A stretch of DNA of 12,862 bases from JAAYRQ01 sp035647815 (GCA_035647815.1 DASRMR010000043.1:1-12862); one strand, 5' to 3'; positions 1-6,416 are shown, counted from the first letter of the stretch. Numbers and translations are program-made. The notes: generated by a model from the sequence alone, not told the origin.

Positions 1-223
1 GGAGAATATGGGTATTGCAGATAAGAATTCTCCAAGAGCCGTTTTAAGGGAAGCATTTGCCCAAAAAATTATTGCAAATGAAACGATATGGCTACTTATG
101 CTAAAAGATAGGAATATGACTTCACATGCATATAATGAAGAATTGGCCGAAGAGATTGCTAAACGTATAGTTGATTATTATGTAGTAGAATTTGGTTTAT
201 TATTAGAGCAGATAAATAGTTAG
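1..223 (+). CDS. HI0074-family nucleotidyltransferase substrate-binding protein, C-terminal part (5' end outside window)
   Basis: The reading frame is open to the left edge of the window, so the ATG at 8 is probably internal. The residues match the C-terminal half of HI0074-type proteins: the NSPRAVLREAF segment, then WLLMLKDRNMTSHAYNEE, then a closing helix. Family members are about 130-145 residues, so roughly half is missing. HI0074 proteins are all-helical, HEPN-like partners of a small MNT nucleotidyltransferase, normally encoded just upstream; that gene would lie left of position 1. The RN-x3-H signature (RNMTSH) corresponds to the conserved HEPN-type Arg/His pair. A GGAG sits at 1-4, only three bases before the ATG, which is too close to be convincing. 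The family assignment is by remembered consensus and I am fairly sure of it; substrate and role (toxin-antitoxin or otherwise) are unknown. Confidence 0.75.
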   Translation, partial: ENMGIADKNSPRAVLREAFAQKIIANETIWLLMLKDRNMTSHAYNEELAEEIAKRIVDYYVVEFGLLLEQINS

Positions 224-238
224 TTAATACTATCTTCA

Positions 239-309
239 GTCATCCTGAGAGAAACGAAGGATCTTCCCCCCTAATGCCGGTAAAGATTCTTCGCTGCGCT
301 CAGAATGAC
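239..309. repeat. Imperfect inverted repeat, 27-bp arms (GTCATNCTGAG family)
   Basis: The left arm (239-265) begins GTCATCCTGAG and ends GAAGGATCTT. The right arm (283-309), read on the minus strand, begins GTCATTCTGAG and ends GAAGAATCTT. The arms differ at a handful of positions and are separated by 17 nt. The structure resembles a small non-coding MITE-like repeat. A half copy related to one arm is visible at 12792-12812 on the minus strand. Confidence 0.65.
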
Positions 310-348
310 AAAAAAAGCTGTGTTTAGAATGACAAGAAGGCTGCGTTT
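302..348 (+). repeat. Two tandem copies of a 23-24-bp direct repeat
   Basis: The segment starting AGAATGACA at 302-325 is followed directly by a second copy at 326-348 with three or four differences; both end in GCTG(T/C)GTTT. The first copy shares its start with the end of the adjacent inverted repeat (GAATGAC), so this may be a slipped duplication of that element's edge. Confidence 0.5.
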
Positions 349-360
349 AAAGAAAGGAAA

Positions 361-383
361 GCTTCGAATGAATTCGAAGCTAC
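361..383 (-). repeat. GTAG-type REP hairpin (copy 1)
   Basis: On the minus strand the element starts GTAGCTTCGAA and folds into an 8-bp perfect stem (GCTTCGAA against TTCGAAGC) with a 4-nt loop. The 5' GTAG before a short palindrome is the layout described for REP elements mobilised by REP-associated tyrosine transposases. Related copies lie at 6585-6606 and 7815-7832. Confidence 0.6.
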
Positions 384-438
384 GGGTGGAGAACGGTTCT
401 ATAGGTAATAGTTAATCCGGTGAAAATTAATACTTTCA

Positions 439-459
439 GTAGAGGCGATTTCAATCGCC
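439..459 (+). repeat. GTAG-type REP hairpin (copy 2)
   Basis: GTAG at 439-442 is followed by a perfect 6-bp stem, GGCGAT (444-449) and ATCGCC (454-459), around the loop TTCA. The same sequence occurs inverted at 6462-6482 and 7789-7809. Confidence 0.65.
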
Positions 460-505
460 GGAAGCTGTGGCGTTAGGATGTCAGACACCCTCTCAATCTA
501 GATTC

Positions 506-1138
506 TTACTCGTCAATCTCTCTGTGTTCGGTTGCTTGTTCATCTACCCAGTCTTCCTCTTCCCAGTACATTTTGTTTCTACCTTCAACCTTCCGGATGG
601 GACCTGCTTTATATAGCTCACAGATCAAAGGACCATAACAAAATGTTTCAAACCGGTATTTACGATTTTTAGGATTCCAGTTATCAATAATAATCTCTAC
701 CGGCATTTTGCATGCCCATATACATGTTATGCACTTTTTCGCATAGGTTTGCACCGCCAACCTTCGGTGCCCCCTTTGTCTATATGTCTCTAAACTAGGC
801 GGTACAGTTTCCCAAGGGGGAGAGTTACTGGTATGCATTGTAGAACTAGTCTTCTTTAATTTCGATACTTTGTAAAACTCAACTGGCTCTAGCCTTTCAT
901 CTGCTACTGGCAGACATTCACCCGACACCTTGTCCCCCACACAAAACTGATGTTTCTGTTGGGTAGCTTTCCCGATACCAACTGAATAATCACGCTCAGT
1001 ATCACCGATAATCCCATTTATAAAGACCGCATATCCTAGATAGTTATGTGATCGCTCATCAAATGAACGTATTAGCCTGATTCTCGGTTGTATTGATATA
1101 ATAATTCCTTCGAAACTAATCTTAGCCTTACTCATCAT
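506..1138 (-). CDS. Conserved hypothetical protein with C-terminal cysteine cluster
   Basis: A 210-residue protein; I do not know its function. The N-terminal half (about 1-100) is beta-rich, with FEGIIISIQPRIRLIRSFDE and a later GDKVSGE segment, and could be an OB-like fold (inference). The C-terminal half contains CITCIWACKMPVEIII, then FCYGPLIC, giving five cysteines within about 40 residues that could bind zinc or an iron-sulfur cluster. The tail is acidic (MYWEEEDWVDEQA). I recall similar uncharacterised proteins in other bacteria with the same RFETFCYGP and EEEDWVDE blocks. The ribosome binding site GAGAGGTGATCC directly precedes two consecutive ATG codons at 1138 and 1135; the second has the better spacing. 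The gene lies downstream of the MNT gene on the same strand, about 120 nt from its stop, and may share its transcript. Confidence 0.7.
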   Translation of the reverse strand: MMSKAKISFEGIIISIQPRIRLIRSFDERSHNYLGYAVFINGIIGDTERDYSVGIGKATQQKHQFCVGDKVSGECLPVADERLEPVEFYKVSKLKKTSSTMHTSNSPPWETVPPSLETYRQRGHRRLAVQTYAKKCITCIWACKMPVEIIIDNWNPKNRKYRFETFCYGPLICELYKAGPIRKVEGRNKMYWEEEDWVDEQATEHREIDE

Positions 1139-1150
1139 GGATCACCTCTC

Positions 1151-1168
1151 AAACCGTCCCCGCGACAC
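1151..1168 (-). repeat. GGGGACGG-family repeat fragment
   Basis: On the minus strand this reads TGTCGCGGGGACGGTTT. It shares the GCGGGGACGG core with the large inverted repeat at 12811-12862 and the GGGGACGGTT core with the transposase-flanking repeats at 2686-2706 and 3608-3628. It sits between the HEPN remnant and the unknown gene, just where the partner gene appears to have been lost. Confidence 0.5.
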
Positions 1169-1173
1169 CGAGC

Positions 1174-1257
1174 TTAAAAAGATTTATTAATAATCGAAAT
1201 ATACCTACCATAGAATGCTATGACCTTATCAAGGCTTTCGAAAACGCTATTTTCCAT
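1174..1257 (-). pseudogene. Possible remnant of a HEPN partner gene (27 codons)
   Basis: A 27-codon frame (MENSVFESLDKVIAFYGRY...) starts 4 nt after the MNT stop codon, with GGGGGA about 11 nt upstream. In MNT/HEPN pairs the second gene usually starts exactly here and encodes a helical protein of about 110-145 residues that opens with a similar amphipathic helix. This frame ends after one helix and runs into a GGGGACGG repeat fragment. I infer a truncated partner gene, but the peptide is too short to prove homology; it could be a small unrelated peptide or non-coding. Confidence 0.3.
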
Positions 1258-1261
1258 AATA

Positions 1262-1672
1262 TTAAAATCCCCCTGTCCCATAGTCTATATCTTTTTCTAG
1301 GTTTTCAATTAGACTATCAAGATATCTTTTTCTGGCTAGTCTTAAATGCTTTGTATCTGCATAGCGAAATGACGCATATAATTTGAACTTTAAAAAGGAA
1401 TTGTCTTCTTCATATATAACCTGCCCATTACAAGCTACTGCATATAATAACAAAGGATTCGCATTCTGCAAGTCTACTAAATCAATTTTATCCCTTTTAA
1501 AGTAAGTTATAAGGTCATTCATTAATTTTAGTTTATCATTAGTGGATAGCGGATTTTGTGATTTAAAGGCTATATCAATATCACTATCAGGGGTAAACCG
1601 TTCAGTATTATATGATCCAAATGTAATTAATAATGTAATTGCGTATTTTTTTATAATATCATCTAAATTCAC
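1262..1672 (-). CDS. MNT-domain nucleotidyltransferase (MntA-like), partner apparently lost
   Basis: A small nucleotidyltransferase of the MNT family, the antitoxin type in MNT-HEPN modules, where it can transfer AMP to the HEPN toxin. Numbering from the GTG at 1672 gives 136 residues. The core is ITFGS (G19-S20), then PDSDIDIAF with the metal-binding D31 and D33, and a third acidic residue in KIDLVDL (D64). The C-terminal ASFRYADTKHLRLARKRYLD is typical of the subgroup. The frame stays open to 1792, but GTG 1672 has GGGGTGG just upstream, the family normally starts near here, and a perfect TATAAT (1760-1765) lies inside the upstream extension. An ATG at 1690 is an alternative. No full HEPN gene follows, which is unusual; the antitoxin activity is inferred from the family. 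Confidence 0.8.
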   Translation of the reverse strand: MNLDDIIKKYAITLLITFGSYNTERFTPDSDIDIAFKSQNPLSTNDKLKLMNDLITYFKRDKIDLVDLQNANPLLLYAVACNGQVIYEEDNSFLKFKLYASFRYADTKHLRLARKRYLDSLIENLEKDIDYGTGGF

Positions 1673-1759
1673 TTTACCACCCCGTTCCATATATGATTCA
1701 CGGATATTTATCGGCATCCTCTTTGGATCAGTATCTTTGTACTTCTTCACTATATTACT

Positions 1760-1788
1760 ATTATACACCAATCCTACAGTAGGTATAA
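1760..1788 (-). promoter_or_regulatory. Possible promoter for the MNT gene
   Basis: On the minus strand a perfect TATAAT (1760-1765) follows a weak -35 TTATAC (1783-1788) with a 17-nt spacer. It would start transcription about 80 nt before the GTG at 1672. In this AT-rich sequence the match could be chance. Confidence 0.3.
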
Positions 1789-1936
1789 TCATTATTTGGG
1801 TAATTATGGAATGCTGGGGTAGGGAAAAAAGTTATCTAGTAATATAAATGAAAATCTGCGATTTGTATAATGCGATAAGTTTATTATTATAGTATTTTAT
1901 GCCACTAAAAAACATCATCCCCTAGCTTACACCGTT

Positions 1937-2311
1937 TCATTTTCGTTCTAAATAAGGAAGAGTAGTTTTGATAAGTTTTATAAATAATTCCTTTTCCTCT
2001 ATAGAACATCTGCTGATTATTTTTTTAAGTTCCTTATCCTTGTCGTCTTCTTTCGTATTATATGTAGCAGATCTTTCTTGGATATAAGCTTGGTTACAAG
2101 GATTTTTGCCCAAAACCAAATAGTCTAAAGTTACATGTAGACAACTACTTATATTAACTAATACATTTAGACTCATTTGTCTTTCCCCACGTTCAAGTTG
2201 TCCAATATAATAATCTGAAAGCTCTACTAATTCAGCTAGTTCTAGGCGTGAAAGTCCTAGCATTCTTCTCTCCTTACGGAGTCTTTGTCCAATTGCTCTT
2301 CTGTTAGGCAT
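1937..2311 (-). CDS. XRE-family helix-turn-helix transcriptional regulator
   Basis: A 124-residue DNA-binding protein when started at the ATG at 2311, which has GGGGAG 8 nt upstream; a GTG at 2320 abuts that site and is less likely. Residues about 7-64 form a classic HTH_3 domain: IGQRLRKERRMLGLSRLELAELVELSDYYIGQLERGER, then SLNVLVNISSCLHVTLDYLV. The C-terminal part (about 75-124) is charged and ends in a predicted helix resembling the effector or dimerisation tail of SinR-like repressors. It is divergent from the Spo0E-like gene, and a duplicated 12-bp site lies between them, so it probably controls itself and that neighbour. This is inference from layout; the fold is clear. Confidence 0.88.
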   Translation of the reverse strand: MPNRRAIGQRLRKERRMLGLSRLELAELVELSDYYIGQLERGERQMSLNVLVNISSCLHVTLDYLVLGKNPCNQAYIQERSATYNTKEDDKDKELKKIISRCSIEEKELFIKLIKTTLPYLERK

Positions 2312-2364
2312 ATACTTCACTCCCCTATTAAACTAACTTTATCTAATTTTAGGTTAAGATGACA

Positions 2365-2400
2365 TTTGCCGGGAGCATAAAATAAATGTTTGCCAGGAGC
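2365..2400. promoter_or_regulatory. Duplicated 12-bp site, candidate operator
   Basis: TTTGCCGGGAGC (2365-2376) and TTTGCCAGGAGC (2389-2400) are direct repeats, 24 bp start to start, differing at one base. They lie between the divergent XRE and Spo0E-like genes, and the second covers the predicted -35 box of the latter. Spacing close to two helical turns fits binding by a dimeric or tandem repressor; the XRE protein is the obvious candidate (inference). Confidence 0.5.
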
Positions 2401-2418
2401 TAATGTATGACTTAATAT
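2390..2418 (+). promoter_or_regulatory. Predicted sigma-A-type promoter of the Spo0E-like gene
   Basis: TTGCCA (2390-2395) matches the -35 consensus at five of six bases. A 17-nt spacer leads to TAATAT (2413-2418), four of six for the -10. Transcription would begin near 2425, giving a short leader with the GGTGGAGGAG ribosome binding site. The -35 box lies inside the second repeat of the candidate operator. Confidence 0.45.
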
Positions 2419-2451
2419 TAAGTTTAAATTGTTTTAGTGGGGTGGAGGAGA

Positions 2452-2652
2452 ATGTCAAAAGAAAAAAACAGAATAGAAATAGCTAGAACGATTCTTAATA
2501 ACGCAGTAATCATGAATATGAGTGATGATTTAATTTTAAAAATAAGCGAAAAGCTTGATAAGTATATTTCGGATTACCATTATAATCATAAAGAGATAGT
2601 TCCCAAGTATCATTTTAAACAGAGTAAAGATTCAGATAAGGAGGGTTACTAA
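2452..2652 (+). CDS. Spo0E-like aspartyl-phosphate phosphatase (sporulation regulator)
   Basis: A 66-residue protein of Spo0E size. Spo0E-family proteins are two-helix phosphatases that remove phosphate from Spo0A-P and so delay sporulation. The layout matches: a first helix RIEIARTILNNAVI, a short turn MNMSDD, and a second helix with the signature S-x-x-L-D (KISEKLDKYISDYH). In the family the S and D of this signature act at the Spo0A-P active site. A 15-residue polar tail follows. The start chosen is the ATG at 2452, with GGAGG three bases upstream; the frame also has a GTG at 2437, before the ribosome binding site. The first helix is less conserved than usual, so the substrate could be another response regulator. 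It is the only complete plus-strand gene here and is divergent from the XRE gene. Confidence 0.72.
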   Translation: MSKEKNRIEIARTILNNAVIMNMSDDLILKISEKLDKYISDYHYNHKEIVPKYHFKQSKDSDKEGY

Positions 2653-2664
2653 GTCGGGTATTTC

Positions 2665-2679
2665 TATACAAGTTGTATA
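2665..2679. repeat. Short perfect palindrome after the Spo0E-like gene
   Basis: TATACAA and TTGTATA form a 7-bp perfect inverted repeat around one base, just downstream of the stop codon at 2652. The word TACAAGTTG occurs twice in succession here, the second copy running into the left transposase-flanking repeat. It may be a junction scar or a weak transcription signal. Confidence 0.35.
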
Positions 2680-2685
2680 CAAGTT

Positions 2686-2706
2686 GGGGACGGTTCTTGC
2701 CTTGCC
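2686..2706 (+). repeat. Left 21-bp inverted repeat flanking the RAYT gene
   Basis: Begins GGGGACGGTTCTTG and is a perfect inverted match over 21 bp to 3608-3628. Similarity continues weakly on both sides: CAAGT outside and TTTGCC inside, with small indels. It lies 26 bp beyond the 3' end of the transposase gene. Confidence 0.8.
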
Positions 2707-2731
2707 TTTTGCCGATTCCCAGCTCACTAGT

Positions 2732-3556
2732 TTATTTTCCTCTCAAAATCCTGCTCACCCTAGATTCGCTTAATCCGCCTAGGAGTTCTCCTATTTCTTT
2801 TAAAGTTAAGGCAGTATTTTTTCTTAGTTCTATTATAGCCTTATTGCGATATTCTTTGTTATTGATTAACTCCTCGATAGTTAAGTTGTTTTCAGTAGCT
2901 ATAGTATTAATTCTTTCTTGTGCAACATTGATTAAAGTAAGATAGTCTATGTTTTCAGTCTCAGCAGATATAAACCCCTTTTTTTGAGTGAGATTTTGAT
3001 CTTCTTCCAAGTTAGTTACGTACTCATAATATTCCTTTTGGGCAAAAGAACTTTCATTTGAAATGATGCCTAGTATTTTAGATGTTGATAAAAAGTCAAA
3101 TTTGTACTGGTATCCCATATTTATATAGTGCCGAAAGCTACTCCATTCATAATCGCGAGCATTTTCAACTATGTTGGCTTTAACTGGATTATTATGAATA
3201 TACTTACTTAACTCTAGTAAGTATCTATCACTATCAACTATTTCGCTTTTATAGCGATCTTGAAATAGATGCCCTACTCTTTTATATTTTTTATTAAAAT
3301 ACATGACATAACTGATGTTTAAGCTTTTCATAATTAAAGATATATCATTGCCATTATCATAAATAATTAAGTGGAAATGGTTATCCATGAGACAATAAGC
3401 ATAAATGTGAAAGTTATATTTTTCTTTCACCTTGACTAGAGTCTCCAAAAGTCTTTTTTTATCCCCAGAATCAGTAAAGATGTCTTTTCTTTCATTACCT
3501 CTAACTATTATATGGTAAGTAGTAAATTCACTTTTAAGTCTTGCAATTCGTGGCAT
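2732..3556 (-). CDS. REP-associated tyrosine transposase (RAYT, Y1/HUH family) with C-terminal HTH
   Basis: A 274-residue Y1-type single-strand transposase. Residues about 1-140 are the Transposase_17 (IS200-like) domain: a start PRIARLKSEFTTYHIIVRG, the HUH metal site DNHFHL (H60, H62), GHLFQDRYKSE, and LSKYIHNNPVKA with Y119 as the likely nucleophile. A further domain (about 205-274) ends in a helix-turn-helix (TLKEIGELLGGLSESRVSRIL), as in clostridial members with a DnaA-like C-terminal domain. These enzymes cut and join hairpin-bearing single-stranded DNA and are linked to the spread of REP elements. The ATG at 3556 has GAGGTGA 5 nt upstream; a GTG at 3565 overlaps that site. The gene is bracketed by 21-bp inverted repeats, and GTAG-type hairpins occur elsewhere in the window. 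The frame is intact with catalytic residues present, so it may be active. Confidence 0.9.
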   Translation of the reverse strand: MPRIARLKSEFTTYHIIVRGNERKDIFTDSGDKKRLLETLVKVKEKYNFHIYAYCLMDNHFHLIIYDNGNDISLIMKSLNISYVMYFNKKYKRVGHLFQDRYKSEIVDSDRYLLELSKYIHNNPVKANIVENARDYEWSSFRHYINMGYQYKFDFLSTSKILGIISNESSFAQKEYYEYVTNLEEDQNLTQKKGFISAETENIDYLTLINVAQERINTIATENNLTIEELINNKEYRNKAIIELRKNTALTLKEIGELLGGLSESRVSRILRGK

Positions 3557-3607
3557 TCCATTCACCTCATTCTTCTAAAATGCGGATTTGTGATTTGGGC
3601 AAATTAG

Positions 3608-3628
3608 GGCAAGGCAAGAACCGTCCCC
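3608..3628 (-). repeat. Right 21-bp inverted repeat flanking the RAYT gene
   Basis: Perfect inverted match to 2686-2706, located about 50 bp upstream of the transposase start. A degenerate copy in the same orientation follows at 3664-3679 (CAAGAACCTTCCCAGA), which suggests repeated insertion or local duplication of the element end. Confidence 0.8.
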
Positions 3629-3682
3629 GGACTTGACCCTCGGCTAAGATAAGATAAGACAACAAGAACCTTCCCAGACTTC

Positions 3683-6085
3683 TTACCTCCCCCGCATATA
3701 CTGATCTATACCTTCAGCAATGGCTTCGGCGGCGAGGTTTCTGATATGGCTTTGTTTTAGTAGTGCTTCTTCTGTAGAATTATTAATAAACATTACTTCG
3801 GTTAATATTGAAGGCATGTTGGTGTTTCTTAAAACACAGAAGTTGGCTTGTTTTACGCCTCTATCTGGCCGTCTTAGTTTACTGACTAATTGGTTTTGCA
3901 CATTTCTGGCTAATCTTTCCCTTTCATCTTTTTGTACGAAAAGGTTCGGGTTTGATACTGGGGCATAATAATATGTTTCAATACCCATAGCAGTGTTAAC
4001 TATAGCAGAATTGCTATGTATAGAGACGAATATAGCCGGATCTAGCTGATTAGCTATTATGGGTCGTTTTTCAGGAGCTATATAGGTATCATCACTACGA
4101 GTGTATTCAATATCATATCCTTTTTGTTTTAGTATATTGCCAACTTTTAGTGATATGTCTAGAGCGACTTCTTTTTCATCTATACTGCTTCCTCTTGCTC
4201 CTGTATCTTTACCACCATGACCGGGATCGATTACGATTAGGTTCTCCCTAACAGGTTTTATTTCACTTTGACCTTTTAGCATAATGTTAAGAGCCCCATC
4301 TGCACCTAAGCCGACACTTGATTGACCTAAGTCATTAGTGTTTATTGTGATTATAGTTTTAGGGTTTCTTGCATCTATTTCTTGCAAGGTCATTTTTCCA
4401 ATAATACTACTACTATAAGTGTATTCACCCCTAGCCTTACCGAGTATGATATTATCTAGTTCGACTATTATCTGGTTCCCTTTTTCTCGTTTGGTATAAT
4501 CAACTGGATTCATAGTTGATATTATTAGTCTTTCTCCTGTTTTGCCAAAAGGTTTTCTATCTACGCTCATTATAAAGTTAGGTATAATTATAGCTTCTGT
4601 CTTACCTGCATCTAAAGTTTCTGTTCTATATTCTACGCCTGAGGGGATTTCTATATTAATAATAGTGTCATCACCACTATTAACACCCCGCATTCTCACT
4701 TCATTATTACCTATGTCTTGTTTAACAAAGTTTAAGCCTTCCAACTGGATATCTTCATAAGTATAAGTTAAGCCATTGGGGGTTTTATCTACTTTCGGGG
4801 TATGTTTCGTTCCAGAAGTTATTTTAAGGATAATTCCGCTAGCATCATTTGTATATGATAGTTTTACTACATCTTTTCTTACTTCATCAGGTTTAGATGG
4901 TGTTGGCGGTTCTACTGGCTTCGGGTTTGGTTGAGGTTTAGGTTCTGGTTTAGGTTCTGGTTTCGGTTCGGGCATAGGGATAGGCTCATTTTCTTCCCAT
5001 GCTAAATCTACTACCCAACCTGCTACCCAAGCAGGTGTGCCACCCCGACTTACTTGATACCAACCATTTTGTTCGTCTAATACTGCTAGTTTTTCGCCGG
5101 GCTGAGTTAGCCCCATGTCAGAGTAGTCCCTACCAGGACCAGTACGTAAATATACCGCACTAGCAGTAGTTACACTAGTCGGCTTTTTACCGTTATTAGG
5201 ATTGTCGACTGGGGAAGTTATATTAATAGTACGAGTCTTTCCGTTCCAAGCGACTTCACCGCCAAATGCTTCACCTACAAAACGGAGTGGAGCCAATGTT
5301 CTATCTTTAACAATTTTACCTGGTACATCTATGGGCCATATATTACCGTTTACATGAGGTTGAGTAGAACCGATAGTTAAAACTACTGAGGTATTGCCTT
5401 TAGTAGCAATTACTGTTTCGGTCGCACCATTCCACTCTACTTTAGCGCCCATAGCCTCGAATATAGCTCTTAATGGCACTAATGTACGGTCATCTTCGAT
5501 AATAGGTCTTACTTCAAATTTTAGCAGTTTAGAATCTAAATAGACTGTTGGAGTACTACTATCTGTAACAGGTGGTGTAGGAACTGGCAAACCGCTTTCC
5601 GTGGATACACTTTCTGTTAAATATGCTGCAATATAGCCTACAGTACCATCACTGGTTTTAACTTTATACCATTCACCTTCTACATCTAATAAGGTTAATA
5701 TCGTGCCTTTACTTAATTTAGTTACGATATTAGTAGAAATAGAAGTGGTAGGAGTTTCCCTAAGTCTTACTGTTTCTCCCTTAACTCTCAACTTTTTCTC
5801 TTCTTTTACATCAAGCCAGGAGGCAGATATCCAGCCACGAACATTACCATAGCTAATGTTATACCAATCGTTTTGTTTACCTAAGATATTTACTTCGGTG
5901 TCTTGGTATAAGGTGCCCGCTATTTCTTGGTTAACACTAGGCCCTGACCTGATATTGACTACCTTTCCTGTGACTTTACCTGTTTGGGCTAGTGCTGAGA
6001 GAGTAGCACCAAAAATAAGTATCATAGTTAGGGTAAGGGTTATTATGTATGTAAAAGGTTTGTTTTTAAGTTTTGCCAGGTTCAT
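3683..6085 (-). CDS. N-acetylmuramoyl-L-alanine amidase with SH3, copper-amine-oxidase-type and AMIN-like domains
   Basis: An 800-residue secreted cell-wall hydrolase that cleaves the bond between muramic acid and the first alanine of the stem peptide. Order: signal peptide 1-33 (hydrophobic 12-32, ALAQ near the cut); SH3_3 domain about 38-95; a second at 100-158; copper-amine-oxidase N-terminal-like domain about 180-291 (RTLVPLRAIFEAMGA and RTLAPLRFVGEAFGG repeats); third SH3 about 305-362; Pro/Lys/Glu linker 368-400 with PEPK repeats; AMIN-like beta region about 405-605; Amidase_3 catalytic domain 616-800. Zinc ligands are visible as H623 (DPGHGG), E637 (DEKEVAL) and H690 (SIHSNS), with catalytic E763 (LTEVMF). 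SH3 and AMIN parts usually bind the wall; the copper-oxidase-type domain is a common clostridial surface module without proven catalysis. GGAAGG lies about 9 nt before the ATG. It stands alone, 117 bp or more from its neighbours. Confidence 0.93.
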   Translation of the reverse strand: MNLAKLKNKPFTYIITLTLTMILIFGATLSALAQTGKVTGKVVNIRSGPSVNQEIAGTLYQDTEVNILGKQNDWYNISYGNVRGWISASWLDVKEEKKLRVKGETVRLRETPTTSISTNIVTKLSKGTILTLLDVEGEWYKVKTSDGTVGYIAAYLTESVSTESGLPVPTPPVTDSSTPTVYLDSKLLKFEVRPIIEDDRTLVPLRAIFEAMGAKVEWNGATETVIATKGNTSVVLTIGSTQPHVNGNIWPIDVPGKIVKDRTLAPLRFVGEAFGGEVAWNGKTRTINITSPVDNPNNGKKPTSVTTASAVYLRTGPGRDYSDMGLTQPGEKLAVLDEQNGWYQVSRGGTPAWVAGWVVDLAWEENEPIPMPEPKPEPKPEPKPQPNPKPVEPPTPSKPDEVRKDVVKLSYTNDASGIILKITSGTKHTPKVDKTPNGLTYTYEDIQLEGLNFVKQDIGNNEVRMRGVNSGDDTIINIEIPSGVEYRTETLDAGKTEAIIIPNFIMSVDRKPFGKTGERLIISTMNPVDYTKREKGNQIIVELDNIILGKARGEYTYSSSIIGKMTLQEIDARNPKTIITINTNDLGQSSVGLGADGALNIMLKGQSEIKPVRENLIVIDPGHGGKDTGARGSSIDEKEVALDISLKVGNILKQKGYDIEYTRSDDTYIAPEKRPIIANQLDPAIFVSIHSNSAIVNTAMGIETYYYAPVSNPNLFVQKDERERLARNVQNQLVSKLRRPDRGVKQANFCVLRNTNMPSILTEVMFINNSTEEALLKQSHIRNLAAEAIAEGIDQYMRGR

Positions 6086-6416
6086 TGGTTTTCCCTTCCT
6101 TTCTGTAGGTGCAGTGGTTAGTATCCCCTGCGGGATTTAGGTTTAACACGGGTTCGCTAGGCAAACACACTGATTTTATAGGATTTCCACTGATTTTCTT
6201 TTTAATCATAAAAATCTGCGTCAAAAAAATCTGCTTCTACCAGTTCTCTGGTATCTTGCATATTCTTCGACAGTTTCTTGTTTGATTCCTGCTTGATGTT
6301 CTAGAAAAACACAGGTAATCATTAATATATACGCAGTTCGCTATGCTTCCTTACATGGTAAGTGGAGATTTTTGTGATAATTTGTGGGGTTTTTAGGTTT
6401 TTGGGGGGAGGAGGTG
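6086..6416. other. Upstream region of the amidase gene; no convincing gene
   Basis: AT-rich leader and degenerate sequence. On the minus strand AAAATCAGTG occurs twice (around 6165-6195), the second copy just after CCTATAAAA, which could serve as a -10 for the amidase gene, but no good -35 was found. A 33-codon minus-strand frame (6221-6322) contains EEYARYQRTGRSRFF; it has no close ribosome binding site and looks like the end of a decayed gene. A G-rich run lies at 6402-6418. Confidence 0.4.

Larger units (their letters stand above)
224..505. other. Repeat-rich intergenic gap between convergent genes
   Basis: This 282-bp gap separates two genes that converge on it. No open frame worth reporting was seen. 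It holds a 27-bp imperfect inverted repeat (239-309), two copies of a 23-24-bp direct repeat (302-348) and two GTAG-type hairpins (361-383 and 439-459), listed separately. The interval behaves as a landing zone for small dispersed repeats, and the hairpins could also help end transcription from either side, although no T-run follows them. Confidence 0.6.

Noticed and set aside
1673..1792. Forty extra N-terminal residues for the MNT gene
   Set aside because: No ribosome binding site precedes the ATG at 1792, the extra residues are not part of the MNT fold, and a perfect TATAAT lies inside the extension.
1542..1847. A 101-codon plus-strand open frame
   Set aside because: It is antisense to the MNT gene, has no ribosome binding site and no recognisable domain.
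2673..2945. A 90-codon plus-strand open frame
   Set aside because: It overlaps the 3' end of the transposase gene on the opposite strand and the flanking repeat, and looks like chance hydrophobic coding.
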